From: Rhytidiadelphus loreus
Lineage: Eukaryota > Streptophyta > Bryopsida > Hypnales > Hylocomiaceae
Direction of reading: 5' to 3'
Length of the DNA stretch: 64,000 nucleotides
NCBI GenBank assembly: GCA_947034895.1
Contig: OX344762.1
Location: forward strand, 74,332,981 to 74,396,980
In this document: in pieces, positions 46,011 to 58,990 of the stretch
How positions within the stretch are numbered: the first letter of the stretch is position 1
Layout: every line of letters begins with the position of its first letter
Position numbers and translations under genes: made by a program
The notes under the pieces: model-generated
Database searches by the model: none
What the model saw: the letters and a program-made list of their open reading frames with translations, nothing else
Told to the model about the DNA's origin: nothing

Positions 46011-47273
46011 CTAATGGTTCAAAGCCCTTTAATGTTTTCTTTGGAATTTCGAGCTCGTTCCTATGAGGACAAATTTTACTATAACTTTCTAAAAACCTGT
46101 CCAATATTTGGATACGTGTAATAAATGGCAGGTTTACTCTAAGGGAATGTATTAGATTTCCAAGAATATAAGTTTATTTCATTTGGTGCATGAAAGAAAA
46201 ATATTTGGACCTCCTAAACTCAAAGTACTTGGTTATGGGTAGCCACGCAAAAAATAACTCAAAAACTTGAAATTAATTTCTTTTAATTTTTTTCCTCATA
46301 CAATATATTTACATCTATGTGGAAAGTTCTGACTCGTTTCATTTGAATTAGTGAGGTGAAAGTCATGAAGAGTCTTGTTTTGTGGGCAATCAAGATATCT
46401 TCTAGAAAAAATAACGTATAAGATGCAATTCTAAACTCAATTTTCACAATTTTCCAAAACAAAATTGTCCATAGGTTGTAGACTACTTGCTACAACAATA
46501 TCACAAATAGGATTGACATTTTTCAATTTCATTTTAGAATTATTAATGATTTAATTTTTCTTTCCATCTTGTGCTTAATAATTTCTTTTAAGAATGAAAA
46601 AAAATTAAAACAATTGAAATTTTTTTCCAAGATTTTCAACTCAATTACCCACCACAAAGATTCAAACCTCAAGACTTTTGTAAAAAAAATAAAAATTCAA
46701 TTAAGGATATTCTATGTCTAAAAACCAAGTAATACAAAGTGCAAAAGAATCTTTTCTTTCCACTTTGAACACAAAATATCTTACAATCTACATGGACATA
46801 ATGTCTAAAAAAATTTCTACACATTCTCACACACGCCTAATACACTGTGAGATCTTATAGTTGAATATGCAAATAAAGTTGTTATCTTCATTGTTGCTCT
46901 TTGCACTAGAAATGACATTTTTGAAGTAGTTTTTGATCAAACATAGTCATGAAGCTTTTGAAGTAAGGCAAGTGGTCCGAAAAGAAATCAAGCTCTAAAA
47001 GTGTTCTCTAAAATAGAGATGCATATTACATTCGTCAATATACCTATAGTGAACATGTCAAGGCGTGGATGCTTTAAAAGCTCTATGTAATTTCAACTTC
47101 AACATTTATAACTAATTCGACAAATAATCTTAAAGTATAAACAAGTACGGATTAGGTGTTGGCTTCCATTTATCCTCAAAGGAAAATTTACTAAAAAAAT
47201 ATATGGGTATGTATTAGCCTTCCAAGAAGCTAGATGAATAGTTAACTTTAGAAAGACTAGAGTAAGCATATAA
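46011..47273. other. AT-rich intergenic DNA, nothing recognised
   Basis: No coding, RNA or repeat signal stands out beyond a weak family 2 phrase near 47090. Confidence 0.4.
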
Positions 47274-47479
47274 CTATACTTGCAAACTTCAATATTCTTC
47301 TTACTTCATGGTCAATTTTGTGAAAATAAGTGAATGAATTTTTATTTTTTCCAAAATAGGACATGGCATGTCACCTATACTTGCAAACTTCAATATTCTT
47401 CTTACTTCATGGTCAATTTTGTCAAAATAAGTGAATGAATTTTTATTTCTTCCAAAATAGGACATGGCATGTCACCTAT
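47274..47479. repeat. Near-perfect tandem duplication, 101-bp unit, two copies
   Basis: The first unit starts CTATACTTGCAAACTTCAAT at 47274 and the second starts with the same bases at 47375. Both end with GGACATGGCATGTCACCTAT. I see only two or three differences (GTGAAAA/GTCAAAA, TTTTTT/TTTCTT), so the duplication is recent compared with the other repeats here. Confidence 0.95.
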
Positions 47480-50400
47480 AATTAATGAAACCATTGAGTG
47501 TTTGAGTGTTTGAGGAGTGAGAATTTGAAACCCTAAATATTTGCAAAAAAGGTGAAAAAAAATTCATATCAAATTAAAAATTATCTAAAAAAAATAGAAA
47601 CTTTCACCACAGGTGTATTTCTAGAGAAGAATATCCCAATATATGTCAAAAATTGAAAGTGGATCACCACAAAAAAAATCAGATGGAAACTCATTGCCTT
47701 TGAATGTCATCCAAAAATTAGATTCTAACTTCTTTGATGCTCTAGGAATAAAAGATAGCTTTTAAAAAACCCTACCTCAGAAGAATGAAATAATTTGAAT
47801 CTCAAAATGAGCCTCTACTATGACTTCAATTTTAAACAAAGCATGAAAGAAACATCTCATTAAAGAAAGAAGTTCTTAGAAAATTAGGACATGAATGTAA
47901 AACTCAACACTTTCCTTTCTTTAAAAGATGGTTTCAAAATGTAAGCAATTTCTTTGAAGAATGTCACATAACCTAGTCTCAATAGGGTATGTAGCATAGG
48001 TATTAATTAGCTTTTTCCTCGCAGCCTCTAAAATCCCAAGTGTTCCCTTTAGGATTACTTGATAGTTCAAGTAGATTCCTATAATCTCAATTTTTGGCAT
48101 AATTTCTTGAAACTTTTTTTCAAAATAGAAAGACACATAATTTTTTTGGTAATATCATTTTATTTCAATTTGTACCTACAAAAATATGTTATATGCCACA
48201 CAAAGCTCAAAATAGTCAAGTTTAAAAAACAAAAAATCTTGAAATAAAGTCTCCAATTTTTTTTCAATAGATTATAGTTTTGTTTATATAGAAAGATTTT
48301 TTCATTCCATTTGTAAGTGATAAAATTAATCTTTAATGTGATTCAATTCTATCTTAGAACTATTAAAAATTTTAAAATTAAATTCTCCCTTTAGCTTATA
48401 TTTATTTCTATTTAACGATTTTTTAAATAATAAAAATCACAATGTTTATTTTTATTTATTTTTTATAGACTCTCAACTCAATTCTTCAATGTAAAATTTT
48501 CTTAATCAAAAATCTTAAATGCAAAAAATTTATGTTAAGAGGATTCAAAGTCTCATAAACTTGTTTGAAAGCATGTATATTTCCACTTGAATACAACCAA
48601 ATATCTTACTATAGATGTGGTTAAAGTTTTTGAAGCTTCTTCTATACATTTTGATACAATTTTATTGTGAGATCCCACAATTAGATATGCATAAAAAAAC
48701 ATTATAAATTTGTTTTTTTCTTTGCACAAGAAATAATAGTTTGAGTGTTTTTTTAACCGGCAAAAAAAGACCTTGGGACTTTGGGCATTAAAAATCAAGC
48801 AACTGTAGTCCTACTTTTCAATATCATTTTTTTATTCTTCAAGAGATGCATCTATCAGGCAAATTTTTTTTACTTCAAATCAAAATACAAAATGTTCATT
48901 TTTGCATTGAAATGTTTGTTAAAATCTTAGAAAGGGCCTTTATTGCCTTGAGGTCCAAAGCAAACCTTTGTAGTAATTCCAATGCAAAATTTCACCATGT
49001 TCACACTAGCACAATATTTTCTATTTGTACACCCCAAATCATAATTAACCAACTGAAACTATCACATCTACATTCTTGCTTAGAATGAAGACATTAATAT
49101 TGAGGATGTACAAGGTTTACACATTAGAACCTTGTGTTGATTTATGGTACATGTGTTACTAGTACTTAGAAAATTCATAACATATTCTATGTTGTCCAAA
49201 TAATGCCTTGCAATTTTTTTTGACCCCTAAAGTTCCATTGTCCTAACGGAGTAACGGGGGACAAAATGGATTTTGGGTAGGCTCCTATGATCTCAATTCT
49301 TACAAAACCTTTTTGAAAATTTCTCATAAGATAGATAAACTTATGAGCTTTGGAGGAATATAATTTTTATTCCAATCGGTGCTCAGAGCAAAAGTTATGT
49401 CACAAAAACCTCAAAATGGGGGAGTCTGGGCAGCAAAAAAAATCCACAAAAAATCTAAATAAAAATTTTAATATTTTTTTTCTTGTAGATTATATTTTCT
49501 TCGAAATGGGAAGCTTTGATTCATTCCATTTGGATTAGTTTTGTGAAAGTTATGGAGTTTCTTGTTTTGTGGGCAATGATAGCAACTTCTTGATAGAATT
49601 TTCTTTTTCCACTTTGAATGCTAATATCTTTCAATCTATATGGTCAAACATCACAAAAATTTTATTGAGTGATCTAAGACAAGTGTAGAAAAAGATCCTA
49701 TAGTTAGATTCTAAAAAAAAATTATTTTTTATTTCATAGGTGAACATAGCAAAAGTGGTAGTTTTGAGTGGTTTTGGTAGAAAAATGGCCTTGGGACTTT
49801 AGGTTAAATTCATTTTCATTTTTCAATTCAACCCCATAGAAACAAATGAAATCTTATTATTTGATGGTAACTATGCATAGTTGCTAATTTGTCGTGATTA
49901 GAAGTGTGCAAAATGTTGTATGCATCACATTGGGTTTGTAGTGTTTTGCTAACTTTCCTAATGCTTGAGAATTGTTTCTTTTTTTTGTTCTATGCCATTT
50001 ATTTTCTCCTTTGCAATCCTATTGTAGTGTTGTTTTAAATTTGTTCCAACCTTTCTAACATGTTTATGAAATTGTATTATTGTATGGTTGTTTGGTGGTT
50101 ACACTATTGATTTTTAGAGCGTAGCAAATTGGGTGTGGAGATATGCAAACAAACCACCTTTTTTTTGTCTATGATATTGCGCACTTTTGTTTTTAAAAAT
50201 TCACACATAATTTATTAATCCTAGAAGATCATTGCTTGGGTGAAAGTCAATTTGGAAATCTTTTGGGAATCTTTTGCAAAAATTCATCAACTTTTGAAAT
50301 TTGGCATATATGTAACTAATAAATTATGGTATACAATTGTCCAAAAAGAAAAGCAAATTGTAGTCTTCAAATCTTATTCTAAGAAGAGTCAAATTTTATT

Positions 50401-52168
50401 AGCTATATTGGAGCGGTTTCAAGAAAAAAATATTTTCTTCTAACTTCAAGTCCTATTATCTAGTAATTTGTGAAGTCAAAATTCTTGAAATTTTTTCATC
50501 ATATTCCAAATGTTTGTCTCTAACTTTGCACTGTTCGGATTTCAAATAAAAAATTTCCTCATTGTACAAGAAATCATCAAAAAATGACTCATGTATTGCC
50601 AAAATGACTCATGTATTGCCAACAACCTTCTTGCATTGTAGGATGATTTAGTATAAGCTAAACATTTCAATTGCTTCTAAAAAATTTCACAATTGAACCT
50701 AAGATCATATACTAATGAATGGTCAAAATCCTCATTTTTCTCTAACAATGGGCAGGTTTTCTCATAGGATCAATGGCACGCTGTCAAGTAGAGAGCGATT
50801 TGCCTTGAAAAATCTCAAGAATTTTGGCTGTGACAAGAAATGATTGATACTAAACTATGTCAAATCATCAAATCTTTGAATCTTCGAGTCTTCAAATCTT
50901 TGGACTGCTATTCATTGGTCTATCTTGTAATGATTCTAAACAGGCCCAAGGGTTAGGGTAGGGAGATAAGAAACCATGGATTTCAGATGTATAAAACGGG
51001 ATGGTCAGACCATGAGCTAAACCGTCCAAGGGATTGGCTCATAAATTTCAAACTTACAGTAACCAATAATCATGCCTCACTAGTGAGAACAACATAAAAG
51101 TACGACCATGTGGGCGAAGAACCTCACTTTGTTGCATCCACAACACAAAAAGAGGTTAAACAATGGTTTCACCCATGCCGCACGCAACATCAAAGTTTAC
51201 AAGAAAAGACAAGCCACAAGCCACAACACATAAGTCTTCTTCCATCTTTCAACTCTCACTACAATTTCAAAGCTTAACTTTGAATGAGTGTCACATTCAA
51301 TTCAATACTTCAAATGTATTGAGTGATAGCTCTTTGGAAAGCTATCACAATTTTCTACATTTGTTTAAAATCTCAACTCATTTTAACACTCTGTCCAATA
51401 TCTATGTCCGTTCAAAGTTTCAGCCTGTAAAGGTGAGGGCAGCAAACCCTCCTTCACTTCAACATTCACAATTCATTCATATGAACTCCAAAATGAATTA
51501 ATGATATCTTACTAGAAATATAACAACATTCCTACACTCCCTCAAAGTTTCATTGCAAACGAAAGACATGTCCGTCTTTTATGGTTGGTCAAAGTCTCAG
51601 CCCCTTCTCATAGAAGGCAACAGACCTCCTTCCACTTAAACTAATACAACTTTTGATTTATAACTCCAAATCAAGAAAGTGAGATCAATTTAGAAATTAC
51701 ACACCATGATACACAACTCCTCTAATTTTCATTTCAAAATTTTCATACACACTAGACAATGTTCCTCCAAACATTTGGATTCCTCAAAAGTACCACAAAA
51801 GACAAGATGAATCATGTTCACCTTTTTCTCCACCTTATTAACAATTCCCCACCACATAAGAGCATTTGCACTAGTAGCCTCCCAACCTCGCACGCTGAAC
51901 AAAATTGAGTGGCCCCTCATTCCTTGGAGGCCGGTTGCTCCAGGAGGGATCTCCACTGTCAACTAGTTTACTTCCACTTGGAAAATCAAATCTTGACCTT
52001 TATACTCTTTTGGCAGGCCACGTGTCCCATTTGGAGGTCTTCTCCACCAACGTGTGTTCCTAGGTCTTCTCCACCATCGTATGTTGCCATCTTTGTCATA
52101 GTATCGCTTTTCCATTGTTGCATGTTTTTGTTTTTTTATTCTGAGTTCAGGGTTGAGTGTTTTGAATC
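47480..52168. other. AT-rich intergenic DNA, nothing recognised
   Basis: Long A/T-rich sequence with short random-looking frames. A small tandem repeat (ATGACTCATGTATTGCCAAA twice) lies near 50584-50623. I found no tRNA, rRNA or coding gene. The part just before 52169 may belong to the 5' end of the Harbinger element. Confidence 0.4.
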
Positions 52169-53417
52169 ATGGAAGCTTGGAGGTCTAGATTGAAAGGATG
52201 TAGATTACAGACGTGGGATGACGAGGTGGAAGATGATTTCAACTTGGATTTGGTTCTTGAATTGATGAGAGAAATTGATGATAGTCCAAGATTGCCAAGT
52301 TCTTTAAGGGGTTCTAGGCCAGGCAAAGCTCCTAACGTTGATAGGCATAGGAAAGAAATGCATGAGAGGATGATGAAGGATTACTTTTGTAACACTCTTG
52401 TCTTTGAATCTGCATTTTTCTGTAGGAGGTATTGAATGATACGATCACTGCTCTTGTCTATCATGGATATGGTTTGTGCCCGAGATAGCTACTTTGTCCA
52501 AAAGAGAGATGTAGCAGGTATTTTGGATCTTTCTCCTCACCAAAACATCACTGCTACTCTTCGTATGCTTTGTTATGGTGTGAGTGCAAATGCGATGGAC
52601 GAGTATTGTTGGACCAGTGACACTACAACAATGGTCTCACTAAAGCGTTTTTGTATTGCTGCCGAAGTTGAGTTCGGGGCTTACCATTTTAGACAACCAA
52701 CGCGGGCCGATTTAAAAAAAAAGAAATTCCATCAACTCCGAGCGTGGTTTCCTTGGTATGTTTGCATCATTGAACTACATGCATTACGAGTGGAAAAATT
52801 GTTCCATAGCTTGGTAGGGTGATTTTGGAGATAGGGAGGGCAAAAATTCCATCATTCTTAAAGCCATAATTGATGGAGGTTTGCACATATGGTATGCATT
52901 TTTTGACTTGCCAAGATCGAACAATGACTTAAATGTCCTTGACCAATCCCCCTTAGTGCAAAACATGCTCACTGAAGAGGCACAAGACATACAGTTCAAG
53001 ATAAATGGTTGCCAATATAACCGTTTCTACCTACTCACAGATGGCATTTATCCAAAGTGGTCTTGCTTCATCCACAGCATCCACTTGCCTCAAGATGAAA
53101 AACAAAGCCACTTTGCAAAGCAACAAAAGGCTGTGAAGAAGGATGTAGAAAGATATTTTGGAGTTTTGCAAGCCAGGTTTGCAATCATCAGAAACCCATG
53201 CAGGTTTTGGAGTATGAAGGTCATAGTTGATGTCATGTTCACGTGCATCATCTTACACAATATGATTCTAGAGGATGAAGAGGGCATTGACGGTTTAGAA
53301 GATATTCTAAGTGATTTACAAGATGTAGCTCCACCTTTGGAGAGAGGTCTTACTTTCAATGCTCTAGTTAGTGCCACTAGAGATATTGAAAATTTTGACA
53401 CACACTATGGACTTTGA
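52169..53417 (+). pseudogene. PIF/Harbinger transposase (HARBI1/ALP1-like, DDE_Tnp_4), decayed
   Basis: This is the transposase of a PIF/Harbinger DNA transposon, about 415 codons if read through lesions. Recognisable parts in order are SRPGKAPNVDRHRKEMHERM near the N-terminus, DSYFVQKRDVAGILDLSPHQ, LRMLCYGVSANAMDEYCW, LHIWYAFFDLPRSNNDLNVL, NRFYLLTDGIYPKWSCFI, and FGVLQARFAIIRNPCRFW near the end. A TGA at 52433 sits where the family has Arg (fits CGA to TGA). A frameshift lies near the A run at 52711-52720. A TAG near 52811 falls at a usual Gln. The first catalytic Asp is replaced: the frame reads SLNYMHYEW where relatives have S-x-D-C-M-H. The middle and last acidic residues remain (DG in LLTDGIYPKW; KKDVERYFG region). 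It is inactive by all appearances. Confidence 0.9.
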
Positions 53418-54400
53418 GGTGATTTGATAGAGCATCTTTGGAGTATAAAATGAGCCAATATGGCTTAATTTCAGATGAGGACAATCTTGATTTCAAATTG
53501 TAGACAATGAAAAGAAAGTATCATTTCAAATTCAAAAGAATAGAAAGAAATACATCACTTCTTAGTGGCGTTCACTACTAAGGCCTAGTCCTATGTGGAC
53601 ATTTTGTTTTTCCATTTCACCATCTATAAAGCTTTGGACTTGTACCCCTCTTTGTTGTCCTACCACATTCCAAGTAGTTCTCATTGTATGATCTACGTGT
53701 TGCATGGAATCCCAATCACTACTAGTATGATGAACTTGACTACAATAATCAAGTAAGTTATGGTAGAATCCATCACAAGTAGGTGACACGTTCTGCATCT
53801 ATGTTCCATGACTCGCCAATTGATTTTGCCCTTGGAAAGATCTCTCCTTGTTATTTTGGTTGAACTTAGTACTTGCGAGGGATCCTGCATTGTCAAGAAA
53901 ATACTTCAATTAGTGTTGAATTAGACTCCAAGGCTTAAAACAACATCCCTGAACCCATTTTCAATAAATTAACAAGCCTAAACTATGCAACATACATTTT
54001 ACATCCTTATGAGCATACCATTAGATGAAGATGTTGATTACTATCAACATGAAAAGGCTCTGTACTAGTGAATGATTTACTAGACAATCCATTGACTCTA
54101 GTGTATTAGTGACATAACTAGTAACATTTAACAAAAATGTTTCAATTTAAATATGCTGAAATGGAATTTCTTAGGTTATTTTCGTGAAGATAAATGGATC
54201 ATGAACAACTTTGAAATTCAAGAGATGCTACACTTCATACTAGAACTAAATATCAAAATAATAGTCCTAAAACAATAATCCCAAAAGACATTAAAAGGCA
54301 CAGATGAAGAATTACATAACAAATTAAAGGATAAAAATTAATTAAAATCTACTTGTAGAACACTAAGAAAATAAGAAATTAAAACATACAAGGCATTGAC
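53418..54400. other. Spacer between Harbinger ORFs
   Basis: AT-rich sequence with no recognised coding content. Confidence 0.4.
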
Positions 54401-54850
54401 CAACAAATTGCAAAAATTCAATAACAAATTTGCCAATATCGATTCAATAAAAAAATTGAAAATTAATTGAATAAGAAATTTTGAAATCAATTCGATGACG
54501 ACTTGTGAATTGATTCAATATCAAGCCAAAAATTAATTCAATAAGAAATTGTGTAATCAATTCAATAACAACCTGTAAATAGATTCTATAACAAGCCAAA
54601 AATTAATTCAATAAAAAATTTCAAAATGAATTCAATAACAACAAAGTGATAATTAATTAAATAACACATTTCAAAATGAATTCGATAAGAAATTATAAAT
54701 TATTTCTATAAAAAAATGTAAATCAATTCAATAACGAAGTGAGAATTAATTAAATAACAAATTTCAAATGGATTCAATAACAGACTGAAAAGAAGCTCAA
54801 TAACTAATTAAAAATGAAGAGGACAATGAAATAACAATTCAAAATGAAGA
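54401..54850. repeat. AT-rich tandem-like array, AATTAATTCAATAA unit
   Basis: The phrase AATTAATTCAATAAGAAATT and close variants (AATCAATTCAATAAC, AATGAATTCAATAAC) recur more than ten times at irregular spacing of about 25-45 bp. It looks like a degenerate minisatellite between the two Harbinger ORFs. Confidence 0.75.
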
Positions 54851-55334
54851 TGACAATGAACTACATTTCAAGAACTGTAAAAACATCAAAGAAGATTTCC
54901 AATGCTCATCAACCTGCTTCATAAGTGATCACCAAACCTCAAACAATAAACAACAATAAACAATAAACAATGTAATTGAAGAGTACATGAGTTCAAATTT
55001 AAAATCAAATTTGAATGAATAGAATACTCTAAACCACGTATGCAAAGAGAGTAAAAGAGCAAGTAAAAAACTTGAACCAACTAATACATCAATGATATAA
55101 CGACTATGAATTACTTAAATCTATTGAATTCATACTAGTCCTTTGAATTTGTAGAATGTGTTGACCATCTGAAAACGGAACATGAAAATGTGATGAAAGA
55201 ACAAGGATTCAAACCCAAAGAGGATTGAATAAAACAAAAACCTCACGTGTAGCTTATGGGTGCTGTCCAACAGAATAGAAGAAGGGACATGACGGAGGTT
55301 GGCGGGGGATACTAGTGAATTTGGAATTACACGC

Positions 55335-56464
55335 TTGAGCATTGGAGTCCTCTAGCTCAAATTCATTGTCCAACCTTTGGTCAAAATTGATGTCGTCCTC
55401 TTACTCTACACGGGCCGACTGCATCTGCTGTAGAGTTTTGTTGCGTTCATGCTCCTCTTTGATATGGGTAGCTTCCGCTTCCTTCTCTTTAGCTTCCCGT
55501 TCAGCAACCTCAATTGCCTTTTGCTCACGACCAGCTTCAAGTCAAGCTTCTAATTTTGCAAGTTCTTCCTCTTGGCAAAGTCGAATGAATCTCTGAGCCG
55601 TAGAAGAGCACCCTTGCATGTTAGGGGTAGTCATCAACAAAATTAGATTTTGCTCTTCTAATCCGGCCGCCTTCCGCAATGTGGCCGCTACCATGCTATT
55701 GGTGGCAGCAACATGTTTGAATAAGCCGGATTCTCGCAATTTTGAGGTTGAGATGCTTTTTTTAGAAGCCTTAGTTCCTTGAGGATGCACACATAGGGCC
55801 CGATAGGGTCCATGTCTAAATCGGCCTCTCCAACACTGTGACTATCAGGAACTTCAACATTGGAAGAAGGAGTTGGCCTCTTTTTTGGAGTATTAGGCTT
55901 CTCTTTAACCCAACCATCTGCCTAACGTGGGAAGCTTCGAACTAGGAGCCAACAATGAAAATAACTAAAGTCAAAATTCTTAGGATGCTTTGTTTTGAAC
56001 AATTCTTTTGACATACGCTACAAATCAGCCTCACTTGTCCTGCTCTTGCTAACAACCTTCACCTGCTTCTAAATTGCAATGAATTTGGCTACATCGTGCT
56101 TAATAAGACCCCACTTGGACTCCAAAGAACGAAGACCTCTATATTCTAATGGTCTAATCAAATCATAGTGACTAAAAATTCTCTGCCGAAAGGCATTGTG
56201 CTTTTATTGCTTCCCAACAACAGGATCTTGGTTTATGGCAAGGACACTCCGTATGAGTTGAATCTCTTCACTTTCACAAAAAATTTGACCTTTCAATGTG
56301 CCCTTCCTTGTTGTGCTTCCATCTTCACCGTCCTCGTGTTTTGGCAATTGTTCTTCTGACACCTGCAAAGATTCAACGCATACATCAATATGCCACCCAC
56401 CACAAACCCCATTGCAACCTCCATTGCGGTCCCTACTGCTACCTAGACGCCCACACGAAGCCAT
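55335..56464 (-). pseudogene. PIF/Harbinger ORF1 (Myb/SANT-like, NAM-associated C-terminal type), decayed
   Basis: This is the DNA-binding partner protein that PIF/Harbinger transposases need; it runs divergently toward the transposase. Read on the minus strand it has an N-terminal SANT-like part (SEEIQLIRSVLAINQDPVVG, then YRGLRSLESKWGLIKHDVAKF), a linker with KPNTPKKRPTPSS, and a C-terminal NAM-associated-type coiled coil (AAGLEEQNLILLMTTPN, then the Glu/Ala/Lys-rich REQKAIEVAEREAKEKEAEA). The frame is interrupted by TAG stops near 56071, 56020 and 55921, a TGA near 55540 and a frameshift near 55785. Several stops fit C-to-T changes at Gln, Arg or Trp codons. Pairing with the transposase at 52169 supports one element. 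Confidence 0.8.
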
Positions 56465-56943
56465 GCTTAGACAGACTCTGACAATAAGATACTCCTAAAC
56501 TCACGGTCGTGCGTCAATGGAAGGGCTCACTACTTTGAAGTGGCCGTTTTTTTTATGTGGCCGTGACAAAAAGAGCCGTTGCGAGAGTCTCGGTGGGAGT
56601 TGAAAAGTTGCTAGGGCCCACTATGAGCTATTGAGGCCAATTCCAACAGCCACCGGTACGACAAGTAGACATCAACCTTTAACTTGCTTTTAAGGCTAAC
56701 TACAATTATTGGCCTTCATATTTGGCCCCACAACTATTTCTTTATTTTTACCTTAAAAGGAAAATCACTTCAAAGTCCACCTAGAAGGTAAACTACTTCC
56801 ATCTTTTCCTTTTACAACTATAATCATACAAAATAATTCTATAAAATACTTCAAACATGGATATAAGCACTAACATCAAATCAATGCCTATTAAAGGTAA
56901 AAAACTAGAATTTCAAGACAATCTTTACTCCATTTGTAAAAAC
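56465..56943. other. Harbinger internal non-coding spacer
   Basis: The part to about 56680 is more GC-rich and contains GGGCCCACTATGAGC and GGCCAATTCCAACAGCC, the latter resembling inverted PIF-type terminal sequence. I could not find a matching inverted partner with confidence. Confidence 0.3.
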
Positions 56944-57384
56944 TTAACGAATGCGTTTGATAGTCGCAACGACAAATTCATATTGATCCGCCTTCATTAA
57001 GGGATTGACCGGACCTTCTAACCATCGTTGGTGGCCGCAACTCCGTTTGATAGGCTTGACCATATAATAGTATTGGTCATTTTTTAGACCTTCGAAGCTC
57101 CCTTCAAATATCACTTCACGGCTACCGGGTTCAACACATCTAACTTGTAACAAGATTACCAATACATGAACATGCCGCTGAAGGTTTCCATGCCATTGTT
57201 TCTCTATATGAGGTTACTTTGGTGATCGAGAAGGTCTAGCTTCATCTTGTAGATACACATAAGGCAATGCAAAATCTCGTGGCAGAAGCATCTCATCCGG
57301 TAGTTGCGACGATGAAAGTTTGAATTTAGCCTTTGGTTGAAGCTCTTCATCTTGAGACTAAAAAACCCCCTTCCAGTTCAACAT
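56944..57384 (-). pseudogene. Unrecognised coding remnant beside the Harbinger ORFs
   Basis: From ATG at 57384 to TAA at 56944, a single frame of 147 codons is broken only by TAG (57360) and TAA (about 57215). Both could come from Gln codons by one C-to-T change. The text is protein-like: LPDEMLLPRDFALPYVYLQD, then CVEPGSREVIFEGSFEGLKN and PVNPLMKADQYEFVVATIKR. It is unlike the random frames around it. I do not recognise a family. It lies 480 bp upstream of ORF1 on the same strand and may be a third element-borne gene or a captured host fragment. Confidence 0.5.
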
Positions 57385-58559
57385 TTTAAATTTAAAGTGA
57401 AAAACAAATAATAATATTTCAATTCGATGTAGCTCTCATTTGGATCTTCCTTCTTATATAGATGACTTACACCTCCACAAGAAGGCATCACCTTGAAGCT
57501 ACTCATATAACATATAATATATATTTTTATACTATGTACATACATACAACACAACAACGCAAATAGGATTCATAATGCTATTTGAAAAAGACTTCTTGAT
57601 TTAGGAAGTACTTCACTTCACAAAGTGCATACTCAAGCTAGAAGTAGTCCCCAATGTGCACGTAGAATTTGGACTCATTTTGACATCATCTTGACTCATT
57701 CTTTTGTAGTGGCATCCAGGATGTGCAACAAGATTATTTGGAATTGGTAAAAGCCAATTCTTTGCCATTTTCTTTAGTTTCTTGTTTTCTCCCTCTATTT
57801 CTTGACAGGCCTTTGGTCTAGTGGCTTTATATCTATTGTTTTGCAATGAAGTTTCATTTCATTTGTTTCAAAAAAGAAAAATAATCTTCATTTCTAAGTA
57901 GAGAAAAAATTGTATTCCAAGAGGGCCCAAAGTTTGCTAACCCTATTTTGCAAGAATTAATGAAAAAAAGTTTTTTTTCTCACTTTAGGTATTATAATCT
58001 TTTAATCCATGTACTCAAATGGGCTGAAATTTTTCCCACACTTTAGTCAAACACTTTACTTCAGCTTTGTACAGTTGAAGTTTCAAAAAGAATTTTTAAT
58101 TTTAATTTTTAAATGACATACCAAAAACGTGTAGTTTTGACAATGTCTCCCTAAAAAAAACTTAGCCTTTTAGTGGTTAAAGCATTTCAAATGAAAATTT
58201 TAGGCAAGTTCCTTGTATAGTGCCTAATATCTTACTTAATAAGGTAGAACATACCATTCCAAAACCCCTCCCAATTCCCAATCCCCAATCCCCAATTCCT
58301 ACTTTTTGACCCAAAACTAACCTTTTCAAAATCCAATTCCAATGAAGTTCAACTCGTGTTGAAGGACAGTAGGTACCAAATCTACACAAATTAATCAATT
58401 ATTTATTTATTTTGAACAAATGGGGCGAGCCATTGCATTAAAAAAAAAAAAAGAACAAGGCGGCCAAGCCACAAGGACTGGCCAAAGAAAAGAACAGAGC
58501 AAAAAGAGTCAGAGAAAGGAGCAAGAAGGGGGGACCTTCGAACTCCAACAAATAGTGCT
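57385..58559. other. AT-rich intergenic DNA, nothing recognised
   Basis: No coding family is seen. A short microrepeat (CCCCAATCCCCAATTCC) lies near 58280. Confidence 0.4.
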
Positions 58560-58990
58560 ACCAGCCCTCCAAGCAAGAGAAGGGGATTTGATCCAAATAC
58601 TATCAAACTTAGACCAAATGCTATCACTATGAAGAGGACGACGGTGAGCCTCCAGTTGAGTCTTCAATTGGGTTGCACGTCCAGAGTCAAGAAGAGCCCC
58701 TCAAAGAACCTTATGAATGCGCTCGAGAGGCCAAGAATCCTGGGCAAAAACCTTGCTATTCCATGAAATCCAAATGGTCCAAATAGCAAAGCCCTGAAGA
58801 AGATTCCAGATCGTCCTAAGATCATTAAACCTCCAGGGAGTCGAGGAGCCAAACACACATCGGAAGAAGTCCAGCCTAACGAAGGGACCTTGGTCAGGAG
58901 ACGGCATTCTTAGTTGGTGGACAATAGACTAGGCATAATCCCACACTTTACGGGCTTCACAAATTAATCAGTTATGATTCTCGATAACAA
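58560..58990 (-). pseudogene. LINE-type retrotransposon tail (zf-RVT region) remnant
   Basis: Read on the minus strand this begins CEARKVWDYA, continues RLDFFRCVFGSSTPWRFNDL and LLQGFAIWTIWISWNSKVFA, then LERIHKVL and LLDSGRATQLKTQLEA. This matches the zinc-binding reverse-transcriptase C-terminal region common in plant non-LTR elements (C-x-x-A-R-x-V-W, then W-x-I-W-x-x-x-N-x-x-V-F). Stops interrupt the frame near 58928 and 58710. No RT core is present, so it is a 3' fragment. Confidence 0.65.

Noticed and set aside
51163..51501. 112-codon plus-strand frame
   Set aside because: Composition follows the AT-rich background, there is no domain signature and no plausible exon neighbours.
51900..56700. 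Terminal inverted repeats for the Harbinger element
   Set aside because: GGAGGCCGGTTGCTCC near 51928 and GGCCAATTCCAACAGCC near 56637 vaguely resemble PIF-type ends but do not pair well enough to claim.
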